Assembly: GCA_964486825.1 (NCBI GenBank) | Contig: CAZAQS010000190.1 | Location: 1 to 9,353 of the forward strand | Direction of reading: 5' to 3' | From: CAZAQS01 sp964486825 | GTDB lineage: Bacteria; Chloroflexota; Anaerolineae; Anaerolineales; UBA4823 | Length of the DNA stretch: 9,353 nt | In this document: positions 1 through 6,425 of the stretch, in pieces | Numbering within the stretch: position 1 is the stretch's first letter | How the letters are laid out: each line of letters opens with the position of its first letter | The notes under the pieces: generated by a model | The model's database searches: none | What the model was told of the DNA's origin: nothing | Seen by the model: the letters and a program-made list of their open reading frames with translations, nothing else | Program-made: the position numbers and the translations under genes

Positions 1-903
1 AGGTTCAAAGTTCATCATTTGAGTTAAAGTCAATCTTGACAACGAGATCTTCTCCCAGACCAGGGGACGGTAATTGGGCTTGTTGGAACTGCGCCAGAAG
101 AAATATAATCCAAAAACCCACAGGTAAATAGACGAAGGATTGGCGGCAGAATAAAGCTGATCGGGAAGGAACCATTTGTAATACCCATTTCTTACATCGC
201 GGGCATGCATGGCGGACAGTTTTTGAAGTGAAATGAAGTCATGTTGCGCCATCCAGAGAAAGTTGGGAAGGAAAATGAGCAGCGATATGGCCACGCCAGC
301 CCAGAACCAGGGACTTTTCAGGGATCGGCGGGCTGGCGTGAACAGCACACCCGCGACCAGGCCGGCGACCAGGAAACCCATCGTCAGTTTGGTCATCATG
401 CCCAGGCCGATGGCCGCGCCAATCAACAGCCACCAACGGTCGTCGTTGGTTTTCAGCAGGCTGATCACGCCATATGCCACCAAAACCCACCACAGGAAGT
501 CAAAAGAGACTTACATGAAGATGCTACCTTGAGAAAGCGAGACACCGGAGATGGCGGCACCACCAGCAGCAATGACCTGCGCCCAGCGATTCCCCCCCAT
601 GCGCCGGACCATCAAGCCGGTCAGTATCAGGACCAATCCCTGCGACAAAGCCGGGAAGAAGCGGATGCCGACCAGTGATGTGCCGAACAGCTTCTCGGCG
701 ATGTGGGCGACAAAGGGTGTAAATGGTGGACAATCGACATATCCCCAGGCCAGGTGGCGCCCATCTTCGATAAAGTTGAGCTCATCGCGGTGGAAGCCAT
801 ACTGGTGGTTGACCAGGCAATGGAGGAGAACCAATGTCATAGCCATCCAGACCAGGATAGCTGTGTCGGAAAGCAGGTAGTGCTTCCAGGTGCGGGTATA
901 CAT
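1..903 (-). pseudogene. Glycosyltransferase family 39 (PMT/ArnT-like) membrane protein, N-terminal part, interrupted by in-frame TAA
   Basis: Proteins of this family are integral membrane glycosyltransferases that move sugars from polyprenyl-phosphate carriers to lipid or protein acceptors. Reading from ATG at 903, a first transmembrane helix is followed by the loop HRDELNFIEDGRHLAWGYVD and then PPFTPFVAHIAEKLFG, which is the conserved acidic first-loop region of the family. More hydrophobic helices follow. The frame stops after 130 codons at TAA (511-513). The same frame then continues open to the window edge with clear family sequence (VSFDFLWWVLVAYG, GLGMMTKLTMGFLVAGL, FLPNFLWMAQHDFISLQK). 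A single base change probably turned a sense codon, perhaps Tyr, into TAA. The last stretch (below about position 55, after NYRPLVW) no longer looks like the family, so a junction may lie there. Family members are usually about 500 residues, so the C-terminus lies off the window or is lost. No strong ribosome binding site precedes 903. A sequencing error is the main alternative to a true pseudogene. Confidence 0.75.
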
Positions 904-949
904 GGGGCAGCGATCCTGTGAATTTGGAAATAGATGAGGAAACTAAGAT

Positions 950-980
950 ATTATATGGGATTCTATTCATTAATTGTCAT
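950..980 (-). promoter_or_regulatory. Candidate sigma-70 promoter for the glycosyltransferase gene
   Basis: On the minus strand a perfect TATAAT lies at 955-950. A near-consensus ATGACA lies at 980-975, giving a 19-base spacer, which is somewhat long. GACAAT at 978-973 would give 17. The -10 box sits about 47 bases upstream of the ATG at 903. This is motif matching only. Confidence 0.35.
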
Positions 981-1102
981 CCTTCAGGAGATCGCTAAAT
1001 CGAGGTTCTTTATAGCACCGCCATATGTGGGATTTTCGATTCAGATTTGGCGCAGAAACACTATATATGGGCACATGCTTGAGATCCATTTTTAGCGATG
1101 TG

Positions 1103-1153
1103 TTGAAGGCTGACAATTAATAATTATACACTGTCTCTTTTGTGCAGAGACAG
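1103..1153 (+). promoter_or_regulatory. Possible plus-strand promoter followed by an 8-bp hairpin
   Basis: TTGAAG (1103-1108), a 16-base spacer and TATACA (1125-1130) resemble a sigma-70 promoter. Immediately downstream, CTGTCTCT (1131-1138) pairs perfectly with AGAGACAG (1146-1153) around a 7-base loop. A hairpin starting right after the -10 box could be a 5' transcript structure or an operator. No ORF of note follows. Apart from this, the hairpin at 1212-1231 and the promoter near 950-980, nothing can be supported in the gene-free stretch 904-1267. Confidence 0.2.
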
Positions 1154-1211
1154 GATCATACCAACTCACACATTAAAGCATGTCTAACAGACCACAAACT
1201 AAAATGCATAA

Positions 1212-1231
1212 AGAGAGGGGGAAACCTCTCT
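1212..1231. other. 7-bp inverted repeat downstream of the gene fragment
   Basis: AGAGAGG (1212-1218) pairs with CCTCTCT (1225-1231) around GGGAAA. It lies 37 bases beyond the stop codon of the minus-strand fragment ending at 1268. Read on the minus strand, the stem is followed by a moderately T-rich stretch (TTATGCATTTTA), so it could be a weak terminator of that gene. There is no T-tract on the plus strand. Confidence 0.3.
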
Positions 1232-1267
1232 CATTGAGTTGCGATTCTGATCCTACAGATGGAGAGA

Positions 1268-1440
1268 TTATTTTCTATTCCAATGGCCATCTGGAAACAA
1301 TTCGACTACTTCTTCGGTAAACAGTGCTCCTATTAGCCTTTCTTCATAGATAAGATCTAGTATTGATAAAATGGGAGATACACTATGCCTTACTTTTGAA
1401 AAAACATCTATTACATTTGAGCCTTTTGCTGTCCCACAAT
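1268..1440 (-). pseudogene. C-terminal fragment of an unrecognised AT-rich gene
   Basis: The minus-strand frame from about 1440 down to TAA at 1270-1268 reads like real protein: SNVIDVFSKVRHSVSPILS, then ILDLIYEERLIGALFTEEVV and ELFPDGHWNRK. It has a balanced composition and AT-rich third positions unlike the GC-rich neighbours. I do not recognise the family. The frame stays open upstream to 1600, but that part lies antisense to the 100-bp repeat at 1429-1528, so the reading beyond 1440 is probably a chance fusion. The original 5' part appears to have been replaced at about 1430-1440. It is most likely a truncated remnant of an acquired gene. A small intact chimeric protein starting at 1600 is less likely because no good ribosome binding site is evident there. 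Confidence 0.4.
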
Positions 1441-1473
1441 TCCTTGACAAGTACTGAGGAGTACGTAAAATGA
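1429..1473 (+). pseudogene. Tyrosine-recombinase-like C-terminal tail remnant (copy 1)
   Basis: The frame ending at TGA 1471-1473 reads LSHNSLTSTEEYVK. Tyrosine recombinases end with a catalytic His (usually in LGH) followed nine residues later by the nucleophilic Tyr, as in GHSSLSTTQIY. Here the His-to-Tyr distance is exactly nine, with Leu at +3 and Thr at +6 matching, and the stop follows two codons after the Tyr. No recombinase sequence precedes it: the frame upstream is not convincing, and the opposite strand looks coding instead. It would therefore be a short remnant carried within the repeat. The alternative is a chance resemblance in a short non-coding repeat. Confidence 0.35.
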
Positions 1474-1547
1474 GGGTGTTGCACTTTAAAAGCGAGATCG
1501 CCCAGCTGACACTGAGCGATCTCGGTCGCAAACCCTCGGTCGAGTGA
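1470..1547 (+). CDS. Short ORF of 25 codons overlapping the recombinase-like stop (copy 1)
   Basis: The ATG at 1470-1472 overlaps the TGA at 1471-1473 (ATGA), an arrangement typical of translational coupling, with GAGGAG upstream at 1456-1461. The product contains KSEIAQLTLSDLGR, which is repeated as KSEIAQLELSDLGR in the second copy at 9197. The N-terminal six residues and the C-terminus differ between copies. The conserved part coincides with the hairpin at 1494-1523, so conservation may reflect DNA or RNA structure, not protein. It could be the start of a truncated downstream gene. No family is recognised. Confidence 0.25.
   Translation: MRVLHFKSEIAQLTLSDLGRKPSVE
1494..1523 (+). other. 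Conserved hairpin in repeat copy 1
   Basis: GAGATCGC (1494-1501) pairs with GCGATCTC (1516-1523). The inner CAG/CTG extends the stem after one C/A mismatch, and the flanking C1493-G1524 adds a pair. In the second copy (9221-9250) both arms are identical, the loop differs (CTGACA versus CTGGAA), and the flanking pair is T-G, which still pairs in RNA. Conserved arms with a variable loop suggest a selected structure. No T-tract follows, so it is not a standard terminator. Confidence 0.6.
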
Positions 1548-1637
1548 CTTTCACTATCACCAAACGATTGAGGCCGGCGATAATGTGCAGCCATTGTCAC
1601 TTCGTGACACCGCTGCTACGAGGATCTTACGACCTGC

Positions 1638-1659
1638 GGAGAGGGTGGGTCCCCTCTCC
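1638..1659. other. Strong 8-bp GC-rich hairpin
   Basis: GGAGAGGG (1638-1645) pairs perfectly with CCCTCTCC (1652-1659) around a 6-base loop. It lies between the repeat and the terminator at 1680-1720, in a stretch with no convincing gene (1548-1746). Its role is unknown. It may be part of a structured transcript running from the repeat to the terminator. Confidence 0.35.
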
Positions 1660-1679
1660 ACGGTTAATAAGACCAATAT

Positions 1680-1720
1680 AACCAGCGTCGACTCGATTTA
1701 ACCGATGCTGGTTTTGTTTT
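1680..1720 (+). terminator. Rho-independent terminator (plus strand, possibly bidirectional)
   Basis: AACCAGCGTCG (1680-1690) pairs with CGATGCTGGTT (1703-1713) over 11 positions with one G-T wobble and a 12-base loop. TTTTGTTTT follows at 1712-1720. The plus-strand polarity fits a transcript coming from the 1443-1660 region. It also lies 27 bases beyond the end of the response regulator gene on the other strand, where the T-tract is poor (TTATATT), so it may stop both. Confidence 0.5.
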
Positions 1721-1746
1721 CGATAAGGGGTTTACCTTGAATCTAA

Positions 1747-2400
1747 CTATTGCCCTAAGCCAGCATCCCTTGCCTGGATAATGGCTTCCGCTCGATCGGC
1801 GACCTGGAGCTTGGCGAAGAGGTTCGATGTGTAATTGCGCACCGTCTTGGGGCTGAGTGAGAGCGACTGGGCGATTTCCTGATTGGAGTGATGTTGGGCC
1901 ATCAGCGCCAGTACCTCCCGTTCCCGCTGGGTTAATTCGGGAAAAGCGTGCGCGGCTGGCTGGTTACGGATCTGATTAAAGTAGCTCACCATGCGCCGGG
2001 CGATAGCTGGGCTGAATATTGCGGCCCCGCTGGCTACATCCCGGATCGCCCGCAGCATCTCTTTCTTCGAAGCGCCTTTTAGAAGGTAGCCTCGCGCACC
2101 GGCTTGCATCGCTGCGAACACGGAGTCGTCGTCATCGTACATCGTTAAGACCAGAACGGCGATATGCGGGCTGGTGTGCACAATCTGGCGTGTGGCCTCA
2201 ATACCGTTGACGTCCGGCATATGGAGATCCATAAGGATGACGTCAGGCTGCAACCGCTCCGCCAGTTTTATAGCTCCTCTGCCGCCAGACGCTTCACCCA
2301 CCAGTTGAACGCCTGGTACCCTTTTCAAGAGCGCCTTCAATCCTGTCAGGGCGGCCTGAGAATCATCGATTATCAGGATGTGGATGTTATTATTTTCCAT
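1747..2400 (-). CDS. LuxR/NarL-family two-component response regulator
   Basis: This is a 217-residue cytoplasmic response regulator. The receiver domain spans about residues 5-122, with the acidic pocket at Asp12-Asp13, the phospho-acceptor Asp58 in VILMDLHMP, the switch Thr86 in VLTMYDD and Lys108 in YLLKGA. A linker leads to a LuxR-type helix-turn-helix at about 156-215 (LTQREREVLALM, NQEIAQSLSLSPKTVRNYTS, LFAKLQV). All key residues are present, so it should be phosphorylated and bind DNA as a dimer. The ATG at 2400 is preferred over an in-frame GTG at 2406 because AGGAG lies 7 bases before the ATG and only one base before the GTG. The stop codon of the kinase gene overlaps this ribosome binding site (gap 10 bp), which indicates translational coupling. 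The kinase encoded immediately upstream is the obvious partner. Target genes cannot be read from the window. Confidence 0.95.
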   Translation of the reverse strand: MENNNIHILIIDDSQAALTGLKALLKRVPGVQLVGEASGGRGAIKLAERLQPDVILMDLHMPDVNGIEATRQIVHTSPHIAVLVLTMYDDDDSVFAAMQAGARGYLLKGASKKEMLRAIRDVASGAAIFSPAIARRMVSYFNQIRNQPAAHAFPELTQREREVLALMAQHHSNQEIAQSLSLSPKTVRNYTSNLFAKLQVADRAEAIIQARDAGLGQ

Positions 2401-2410
2401 GGGCACTCTC

Positions 2411-4435
2411 CTATTCCAGCGGCAATCGCACCTCGACCTGTGTTCCGCCCACCTGACGTGAAAAAATCACGAACGCGCCTCCCAGTTCCTCCGCCCGCTC
2501 GCGCATCGAGACCAGTCCCACGCCCGGTGTCACCACCTCCGGCAAGCCCTGCCCGTCATCACGAATTGTCAGGCATAAGTTGCCGTCCAGGGCCAGGGAG
2601 ACGACACAGTGCTCGGCCCGCCCGTGCTCCATCGCATTCTTTAGCGCTTCCTGCACGATGCGATAAGCGGCCACCTCCACGGCAGCCGGCAGCGGGGGCA
2701 GCGACGGCGGCGCCTCAATGTTGACGTCCATCTGCTGCGGCCGGACCGCATGCTCCAGCGCCCCTACCAGCCCCAATTCGTCCAAAGCCGGCGGCCGCAG
2801 CCCGTAAACCAGGCGCCTGATATCGCTCAGAGCGGATTGGGTCTGTTCGATAGTGCTCTCCAGCAGTTGTGCCGCCTCGGCCGGGTCGGCGTGCACCAGC
2901 TCGCGGGCGCTCTCCGCCTGCCAGGCCACCGAGGCCAGTGCCGGCCCCAGGCCATCGTGCAGGTCCCGGCGCAGGCGTAGCCGCTCTTCCTCACGTGCAG
3001 TCACCAGTTGCTGTCGCGAACGCTGCAGATCGCTCATGAGCTGCACTGCGTGGACGGCTGTACCCGCCTGCCGCGCAAAGCTGCGCAGCAAGCGCTCGTC
3101 AGCCGCGCTGAAAGCTTCCCCAGGGCTGCGGCGTCCCACAAGGAGCCGGCCGACAACCTCACGCTGATAGACGAGGGAATAGGCTACCGCTTCCCGCGTG
3201 GCCTTTCCGCAGGCTTCGACAATTTCATATTGGTCCCCCCGCCTCACGGCGATGGCCGCATAGGGCAACTTGAGAGCCTGCGCGACCGTCTCCACAATCG
3301 TGGGATAGACCATCTGTGGCGAGAAGATGCCTTCCAGACGGCGTCCCAGGCGCGCCAGCGCTTCAAAGGGCTCATCACGCTCGCCATACATGAAGTGGTT
3401 GACAGCCCGCTGCAACCGCTGGCGTAAGGGTTGGAAGAGGACCGCGACAAATCCTGTTGCAAACAGCGAGATGAGCAGGTTATCCTCAGCCTGCAAAAGC
3501 GTCCCCAGCGCGCCGACGATCAGCACGTAGATAACTACGACGCTCACCGTCAGAACGCCGTAGATCAGCGTGCGGTTGATAATGATGTCGATGTCGTACA
3601 GCCGGTATTTGAAGATGGCAATGGCCATGCCCACCATCATGCCGGTGACGGCGAGTATGCTCATGCCACCACCAAGGGCGAAGATGGCTTGACTGGACGC
3701 GTACTCCCCATAGACCACGACGGGAATGCAGAGAAGGTAAAGGAAGGCCGGGGCAATCAGCCACTTAATCTGCTGGCGCTCTTCCCCGCGGGCCCGGCGA
3801 AAGCGCAACAGGAGAGAGAGCAGCCCGGCGCCCATGGCCAGGGTCAGGGAAAGGAGAGCCAGCCCCATGAGCGGCTGGAGCAGCGCCCAACCCGCCTCAC
3901 CGACGGCGAGCGGGCTGCTCTCGCCTGGAACCAGGAAGAGAGGCGCGGGTTCTAACGCTTTCAACGGTAGATAGGCCAGAAACGATGCCAGGGCCACCCA
4001 GGCGGCCAGCCGCCAGCGCGGGGAAAGGAACCTGACGTTGGGAAAGAGGAGCAGCGCGATGGCAAATATAAGCATGCCAAAGGGCATGCCGGTCACTTTG
4101 AGCCAGACGAGGGCAGCCTCGCCTAGCAGCGATCTGGCATTGGTCGTGGTTTCGTAGGCCACGTAGCCGTAGGCCAACTGGTCCAGCGCGACAAGGGGCA
4201 TGACGAGCGAGAGTAACCAGCCGATGGGATTCTCAGGATGGTGCCAGACGATGAGCGCGCCGATGGCCACCCACACGCCGACCAGGAAGTAAAAGGGGAT
4301 CTGGACAGCCATGCTGAAGCTGCCAAATGCCGACTTCGCCAGCATTTGGAGACTGAAGCCGGCGCTAGCCAGGAGCAGGTAGGTGAGGACCCCGAAGGGT
4401 GCCAGCCAGCGCATGGTCCTGGGTGTTGGTGCCAT
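2411..4435 (-). CDS. Multi-transmembrane sensor histidine kinase (HisKA_3/NarX-type) with GAF domain
   Basis: This 674-residue membrane kinase pairs with the adjacent regulator. Residues about 10-335 form some nine or ten hydrophobic segments; HHPENPIGW (65-73) and KYRLYDIDIIINRTLIYG (276-293) are loop motifs I associate with large membrane sensor kinases of filamentous bacteria. A GAF-like domain covers about 355-465. The dimerisation and phosphotransfer helix carries His493 in RRDLHDGLGPALAS. The ATPase domain follows with the N box around Asn600 (EALKNAMEHG), G1 at 626-630 (DDGQG) and G2 at 637-653 (GVGLVSMRERAEELGG). No extracellular sensing domain is visible, so the signal is probably sensed in the membrane or by the GAF domain. 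The start ATG at 4435 has AGGA 7 bases upstream. It lies 19 bp after the 96-residue membrane protein gene and 10 bp before the regulator start, which fits one operon. The domain assignment is secure; the ligand is unknown. Confidence 0.93.
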   Translation of the reverse strand: MAPTPRTMRWLAPFGVLTYLLLASAGFSLQMLAKSAFGSFSMAVQIPFYFLVGVWVAIGALIVWHHPENPIGWLLSLVMPLVALDQLAYGYVAYETTTNARSLLGEAALVWLKVTGMPFGMLIFAIALLLFPNVRFLSPRWRLAAWVALASFLAYLPLKALEPAPLFLVPGESSPLAVGEAGWALLQPLMGLALLSLTLAMGAGLLSLLLRFRRARGEERQQIKWLIAPAFLYLLCIPVVVYGEYASSQAIFALGGGMSILAVTGMMVGMAIAIFKYRLYDIDIIINRTLIYGVLTVSVVVIYVLIVGALGTLLQAEDNLLISLFATGFVAVLFQPLRQRLQRAVNHFMYGERDEPFEALARLGRRLEGIFSPQMVYPTIVETVAQALKLPYAAIAVRRGDQYEIVEACGKATREAVAYSLVYQREVVGRLLVGRRSPGEAFSAADERLLRSFARQAGTAVHAVQLMSDLQRSRQQLVTAREEERLRLRRDLHDGLGPALASVAWQAESARELVHADPAEAAQLLESTIEQTQSALSDIRRLVYGLRPPALDELGLVGALEHAVRPQQMDVNIEAPPSLPPLPAAVEVAAYRIVQEALKNAMEHGRAEHCVVSLALDGNLCLTIRDDGQGLPEVVTPGVGLVSMRERAEELGGAFVIFSRQVGGTQVEVRLPLE

Positions 4436-4454
4436 TGTTGCATCCTGAAAAGGG

Positions 4455-4745
4455 TCAGTCGGCCATCATTTCTATCCCCAGTATAGACCAACCGGAGATA
4501 AAACCGCCGGCAAGGTTCGGGCGATACCCCGCCAACATGAAGGGCGTAGGATCGTACACCAGGTGGTTGCCCAGGCTGCCTATCGGCCGACTTACCAGGT
4601 AGCCAGGGGTGGCCAGGATCAGGATTAGCAGGGCCACGGTCGCAACCACGTACCAGCCGCCCTGGGCCATCCACCACCAGCGGACGGCCGACGGTGTCGC
4701 TTCCACTGTCTTCAAATGGTTACTGATTTTGGCCTTTGTAGACAT
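4455..4745 (-). CDS. Small membrane protein encoded first in the kinase-regulator operon
   Basis: This encodes 96 residues with one clear transmembrane helix (about residues 31-50, GWYVVATVALLILILATPGY) and a second weaker hydrophobic stretch near the C-terminus (LAGGFISGWSILGIEM). The N-terminal part is basic and polar. The start ATG at 4745 is supported by GGAGAGGG about 6 bases upstream. The stop is 19 bp before the kinase start, so co-transcription is likely. I do not recognise a family. The helix and the motif GYLVSRPIGSLG resemble the first membrane segment of longer multi-pass kinases. It could therefore be a detached N-terminal segment of the sensor or an accessory subunit that modulates it. 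This is inferred from context only. Confidence 0.65.
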   Translation of the reverse strand: MSTKAKISNHLKTVEATPSAVRWWWMAQGGWYVVATVALLILILATPGYLVSRPIGSLGNHLVYDPTPFMLAGYRPNLAGGFISGWSILGIEMMAD

Positions 4746-4815
4746 CGTTCCCTCTCCGCCGAGCGTTTTAGCCTTTGCTTGCCACCATTATAGTCGAAAA
4801 CGGCAGATGTTTGGC
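4746..4815 (-). promoter_or_regulatory. Probable promoter and ribosome binding site of the two-component operon
   Basis: On the minus strand a perfect TATAAT occurs at 4792-4787, 42 bases before the ATG at 4745. GGAGAGGG lies just before the start codon. No good -35 box is found at the usual distance (the sequence there is near GCCAAA), so the promoter may be weak, activated or autoregulated. The rest of the 261-bp gap up to 5006 holds only the terminator at 4963-4994. Confidence 0.4.
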
Positions 4816-4962
4816 CGAAAGCTCCTATATTTCCTGGAGTAAAATCGTGGAGCGGGCTATGCTGCCCGGGCGACCAGGTGCCGTTCGCCTGGTTCATGGT
4901 CAGGTTCCTTTGACGAACAATAGATACGATTCTACGATCCTCTGTGGCCCGATAGAAACCAT

Positions 4963-4994
4963 GCGGGCGACGCAGCGACAACCGCGCCGCCCGC
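4963..4994 (-). terminator. Strong hairpin terminator after the secreted-protein gene
   Basis: Read on the minus strand, a 13-base arm beginning GCGGGCG pairs with the arm ending CGCCCGC (two G-T wobbles) around a 6-base loop. It begins 12 bases past the stop codon of the gene ending at 5007. The following bases (ATGGTTTCTAT) are only moderately T-rich, so termination may be imperfect or need Rho. Confidence 0.5.
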
Positions 4995-5006
4995 TGAGAT
5001 CAAGCC

Positions 5007-5429
5007 CTAATTGGCTGGAGTCACCCGGATCAACAACCGCACATCCGGCGATATAGGATTGGGGATCATGACCGGCGTTCCGGTTACTGGCAAGACAAGG
5101 CCGAAGGCGCTCCCGCAGAAGGCAGGTGGGAGCCCTGAATCGCCTTTTATCTCATGCAGAGTAAAACAGATGTCTACTGCCTCTCCAGGAACAACCTCAG
5201 TCCAGCTCGTGGGGTGCAGATGGAAGATCACTTCTCCATTTCTACCCGAGACGGCAAGATTGCCGCCGGTGCTGCCATCGGCAAATAGCGGGCCACCACC
5301 CCAAAAACCCTGTCCCAGTTCTGTGACGGTCCACGTATAAGCGACATTGGAGTCGTCTCCCGCAGAAGCCACTGTGGTCATCAATGCCACGAGAAGCAGG
5401 ACCCCAATTAAAACAATTATCTTTCTCAT
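5007..5429 (-). CDS. Small secreted or surface protein of unknown function
   Basis: This encodes 140 residues. The N-terminus is a classical Sec signal peptide: MRK, a hydrophobic core (IIVLIGVLLLVALMTTV) and a probable signal peptidase I site after ASA (about residue 22), leaving GDDSNVAYTW as the mature start. The mature protein is about 118 residues, rich in Gly, Pro and hydrophobic beta-type segments (NGEVIFHLHP, AVDICFTLHEIKG, VRLLIRVTPAN), with two cysteines (CFTL and FCGS) that could form a disulfide. I recognise no family. The start is the ATG at 5429, which has AAAGGAG 8 bases upstream; an in-frame TTG at 5447 overlaps that site and is rejected. It is monocistronic by appearance: 209 bp separate it from the gene before it and a hairpin follows it. 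It is probably exported and free or attached at the cell surface. Confidence 0.75.
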   Translation of the reverse strand: MRKIIVLIGVLLLVALMTTVASAGDDSNVAYTWTVTELGQGFWGGGPLFADGSTGGNLAVSGRNGEVIFHLHPTSWTEVVPGEAVDICFTLHEIKGDSGLPPAFCGSAFGLVLPVTGTPVMIPNPISPDVRLLIRVTPAN

Positions 5430-5638
5430 CGGACTTTCTCCTTTCAAACGTTTTCATTCGAGAACCCAAAATACTTCCAGCAGTTTCTAAAACAATCACC
5501 CCCTTTCACCCCGACGCCCCGGCGCTCACCACAAGCAAGATGCCCCAGCCCCACTTCGAGACTCTTGATTGAATTCTTTGGGTATTCATCTTTCTATTTT
5601 TCCTCAGACGACATGCTTGTCAGGCGCGCACTGGGTCA

Positions 5639-6265
5639 CTACCAGGCTCTCCGAGCAATCCAGATACCAACGACTAATGCCCAGATAGTGGTCAACCCCG
5701 CCAGGGCGGGAGAAAGGATGTCTGCGAAACTCCCCTTTTGGAGGAAGAAGAGGGGAACACCCCCGATCGCAAAGGTGAGGATTCCCAGGAGAAGCGCTGT
5801 CCACCCCAGCCCCTTGGGATAGACGACGCTGCGGACCATACCGATTCCCAGAAAGAAGATGCCAAGCCATTCGGTGAGATACGCCATGGCAACTACCTGG
5901 TGAATCATGACCCCGATGGCAACCCCATCAGTAAGCCCATCGGCAGTTGCTCTGGCAATCCCCGCCCTCAAGCTCATGTGGACCGTCCAAAGGGCAGTGC
6001 CAACGATGACTAAGTAGAAGCCCATCCGCACCCATCCGGCGCCGGCGTCAGTGATGGAGCGGTAGATTGCCGCCATACCCAGCATCATGCCCCACAGGCC
6101 TACCGGGCCGAAAAACCCCACTACCACGCGCTGAGTGCTGCCGCCGCCGTCCCGGAGGATGTCCAGGGTAGCGATAACAATGAGCAGGACGGCGCCGATG
6201 ATGAACCCGAGACTACCAAGCCTTTGAACGGTATCTCCTTTGAAAATATCCTGTTGTTGTGACAT
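5639..6265 (-). CDS. Polytopic membrane protein (about six helices), DUF4386-like
   Basis: This encodes 208 residues, nearly all membrane-embedded. Hydrophobic segments lie near residues 17-36, 48-67, 80-100, 114-128 (weaker), 131-147, 154-176 and 184-204. The N-terminus (MSQQQDIFKGD) is short and polar and the C-terminus ends in IARRAW. The start is well set by AGGAGGT 6 bases before ATG 6265. The pattern GMVRSVVYPKGLGWTALLLG near residue 145 resembles the C-terminal half of the neighbouring gene (GIIRTGLLAPWVGWMAIG), so the two are probably distant paralogues. No catalytic or transport motif is visible. The label DUF4386-like is from general resemblance, not a search. It may be co-transcribed with the gene ending at 6426, 160 bp upstream. 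Confidence 0.75.
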   Translation of the reverse strand: MSQQQDIFKGDTVQRLGSLGFIIGAVLLIVIATLDILRDGGGSTQRVVVGFFGPVGLWGMMLGMAAIYRSITDAGAGWVRMGFYLVIVGTALWTVHMSLRAGIARATADGLTDGVAIGVMIHQVVAMAYLTEWLGIFFLGIGMVRSVVYPKGLGWTALLLGILTFAIGGVPLFFLQKGSFADILSPALAGLTTIWALVVGIWIARRAW

Positions 6266-6425
6266 GATGTACCTCCTTTACTGTAGTAGTTAGTGGATGT
6301 ATGAAAGTCATAACTCGCTGTCGAGTACCAAAAGGCCCATATTCCTATCATTCATATTCTTGACCACTGACCCAGAAATTTGAGTTTCATTCCTCCATAG
6401 GCTTTTACCTCCGGTAGTGCATCCA

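Larger units (their letters stand above)
1429..1528 (+). repeat. 100-bp interspersed repeat, copy 1 (uninterrupted IS target site)
   Basis: This segment aligns without gaps to the composite 7458-7473 plus 9172-9255, with about 22 mismatches in 100 bases by hand count. The shared block begins sharply at TGTCCCACAAT and ends sharply after the hairpin. On both sides the two loci are unrelated. In the other copy the IS element splits the block exactly at CT, which here is 1443-1444. The repeat contains the end of a possible tyrosine recombinase, an ATGA stop/start overlap and a conserved hairpin. Confidence 0.85.

Noticed and set aside
35..42. A third CTTGACAA octamer, preceded by CAAT, near the left edge, close to where the glycosyltransferase loses family resemblance.
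   Set aside because: An 8-mer is expected by chance at a rate of roughly a quarter in this length on both strands, and the rest of the 100-bp repeat is absent, so a target-site remnant cannot be claimed.
988..995. GAGATCGC, the same 8-mer as the repeat's hairpin arm.
   Set aside because: No matching second arm or other repeat sequence nearby; treated as coincidence.
1429..1528. Integron attC site, because short unrelated AT-rich ORFs precede a repeat with a palindrome and some IS1111 elements insert in attC.
   Set aside because: The block ends do not pair with each other and no RYYYAAC/GTTRRRY core pair is present.
2019..3955. Several long plus-strand open frames opposite the kinase and regulator genes (for example 2164-2724 and 3431-3955).
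   Set aside because: They are antisense to strongly recognised coding sequence and have Arg/Pro/Gln-rich compositions typical of shadow frames in GC-rich genes.
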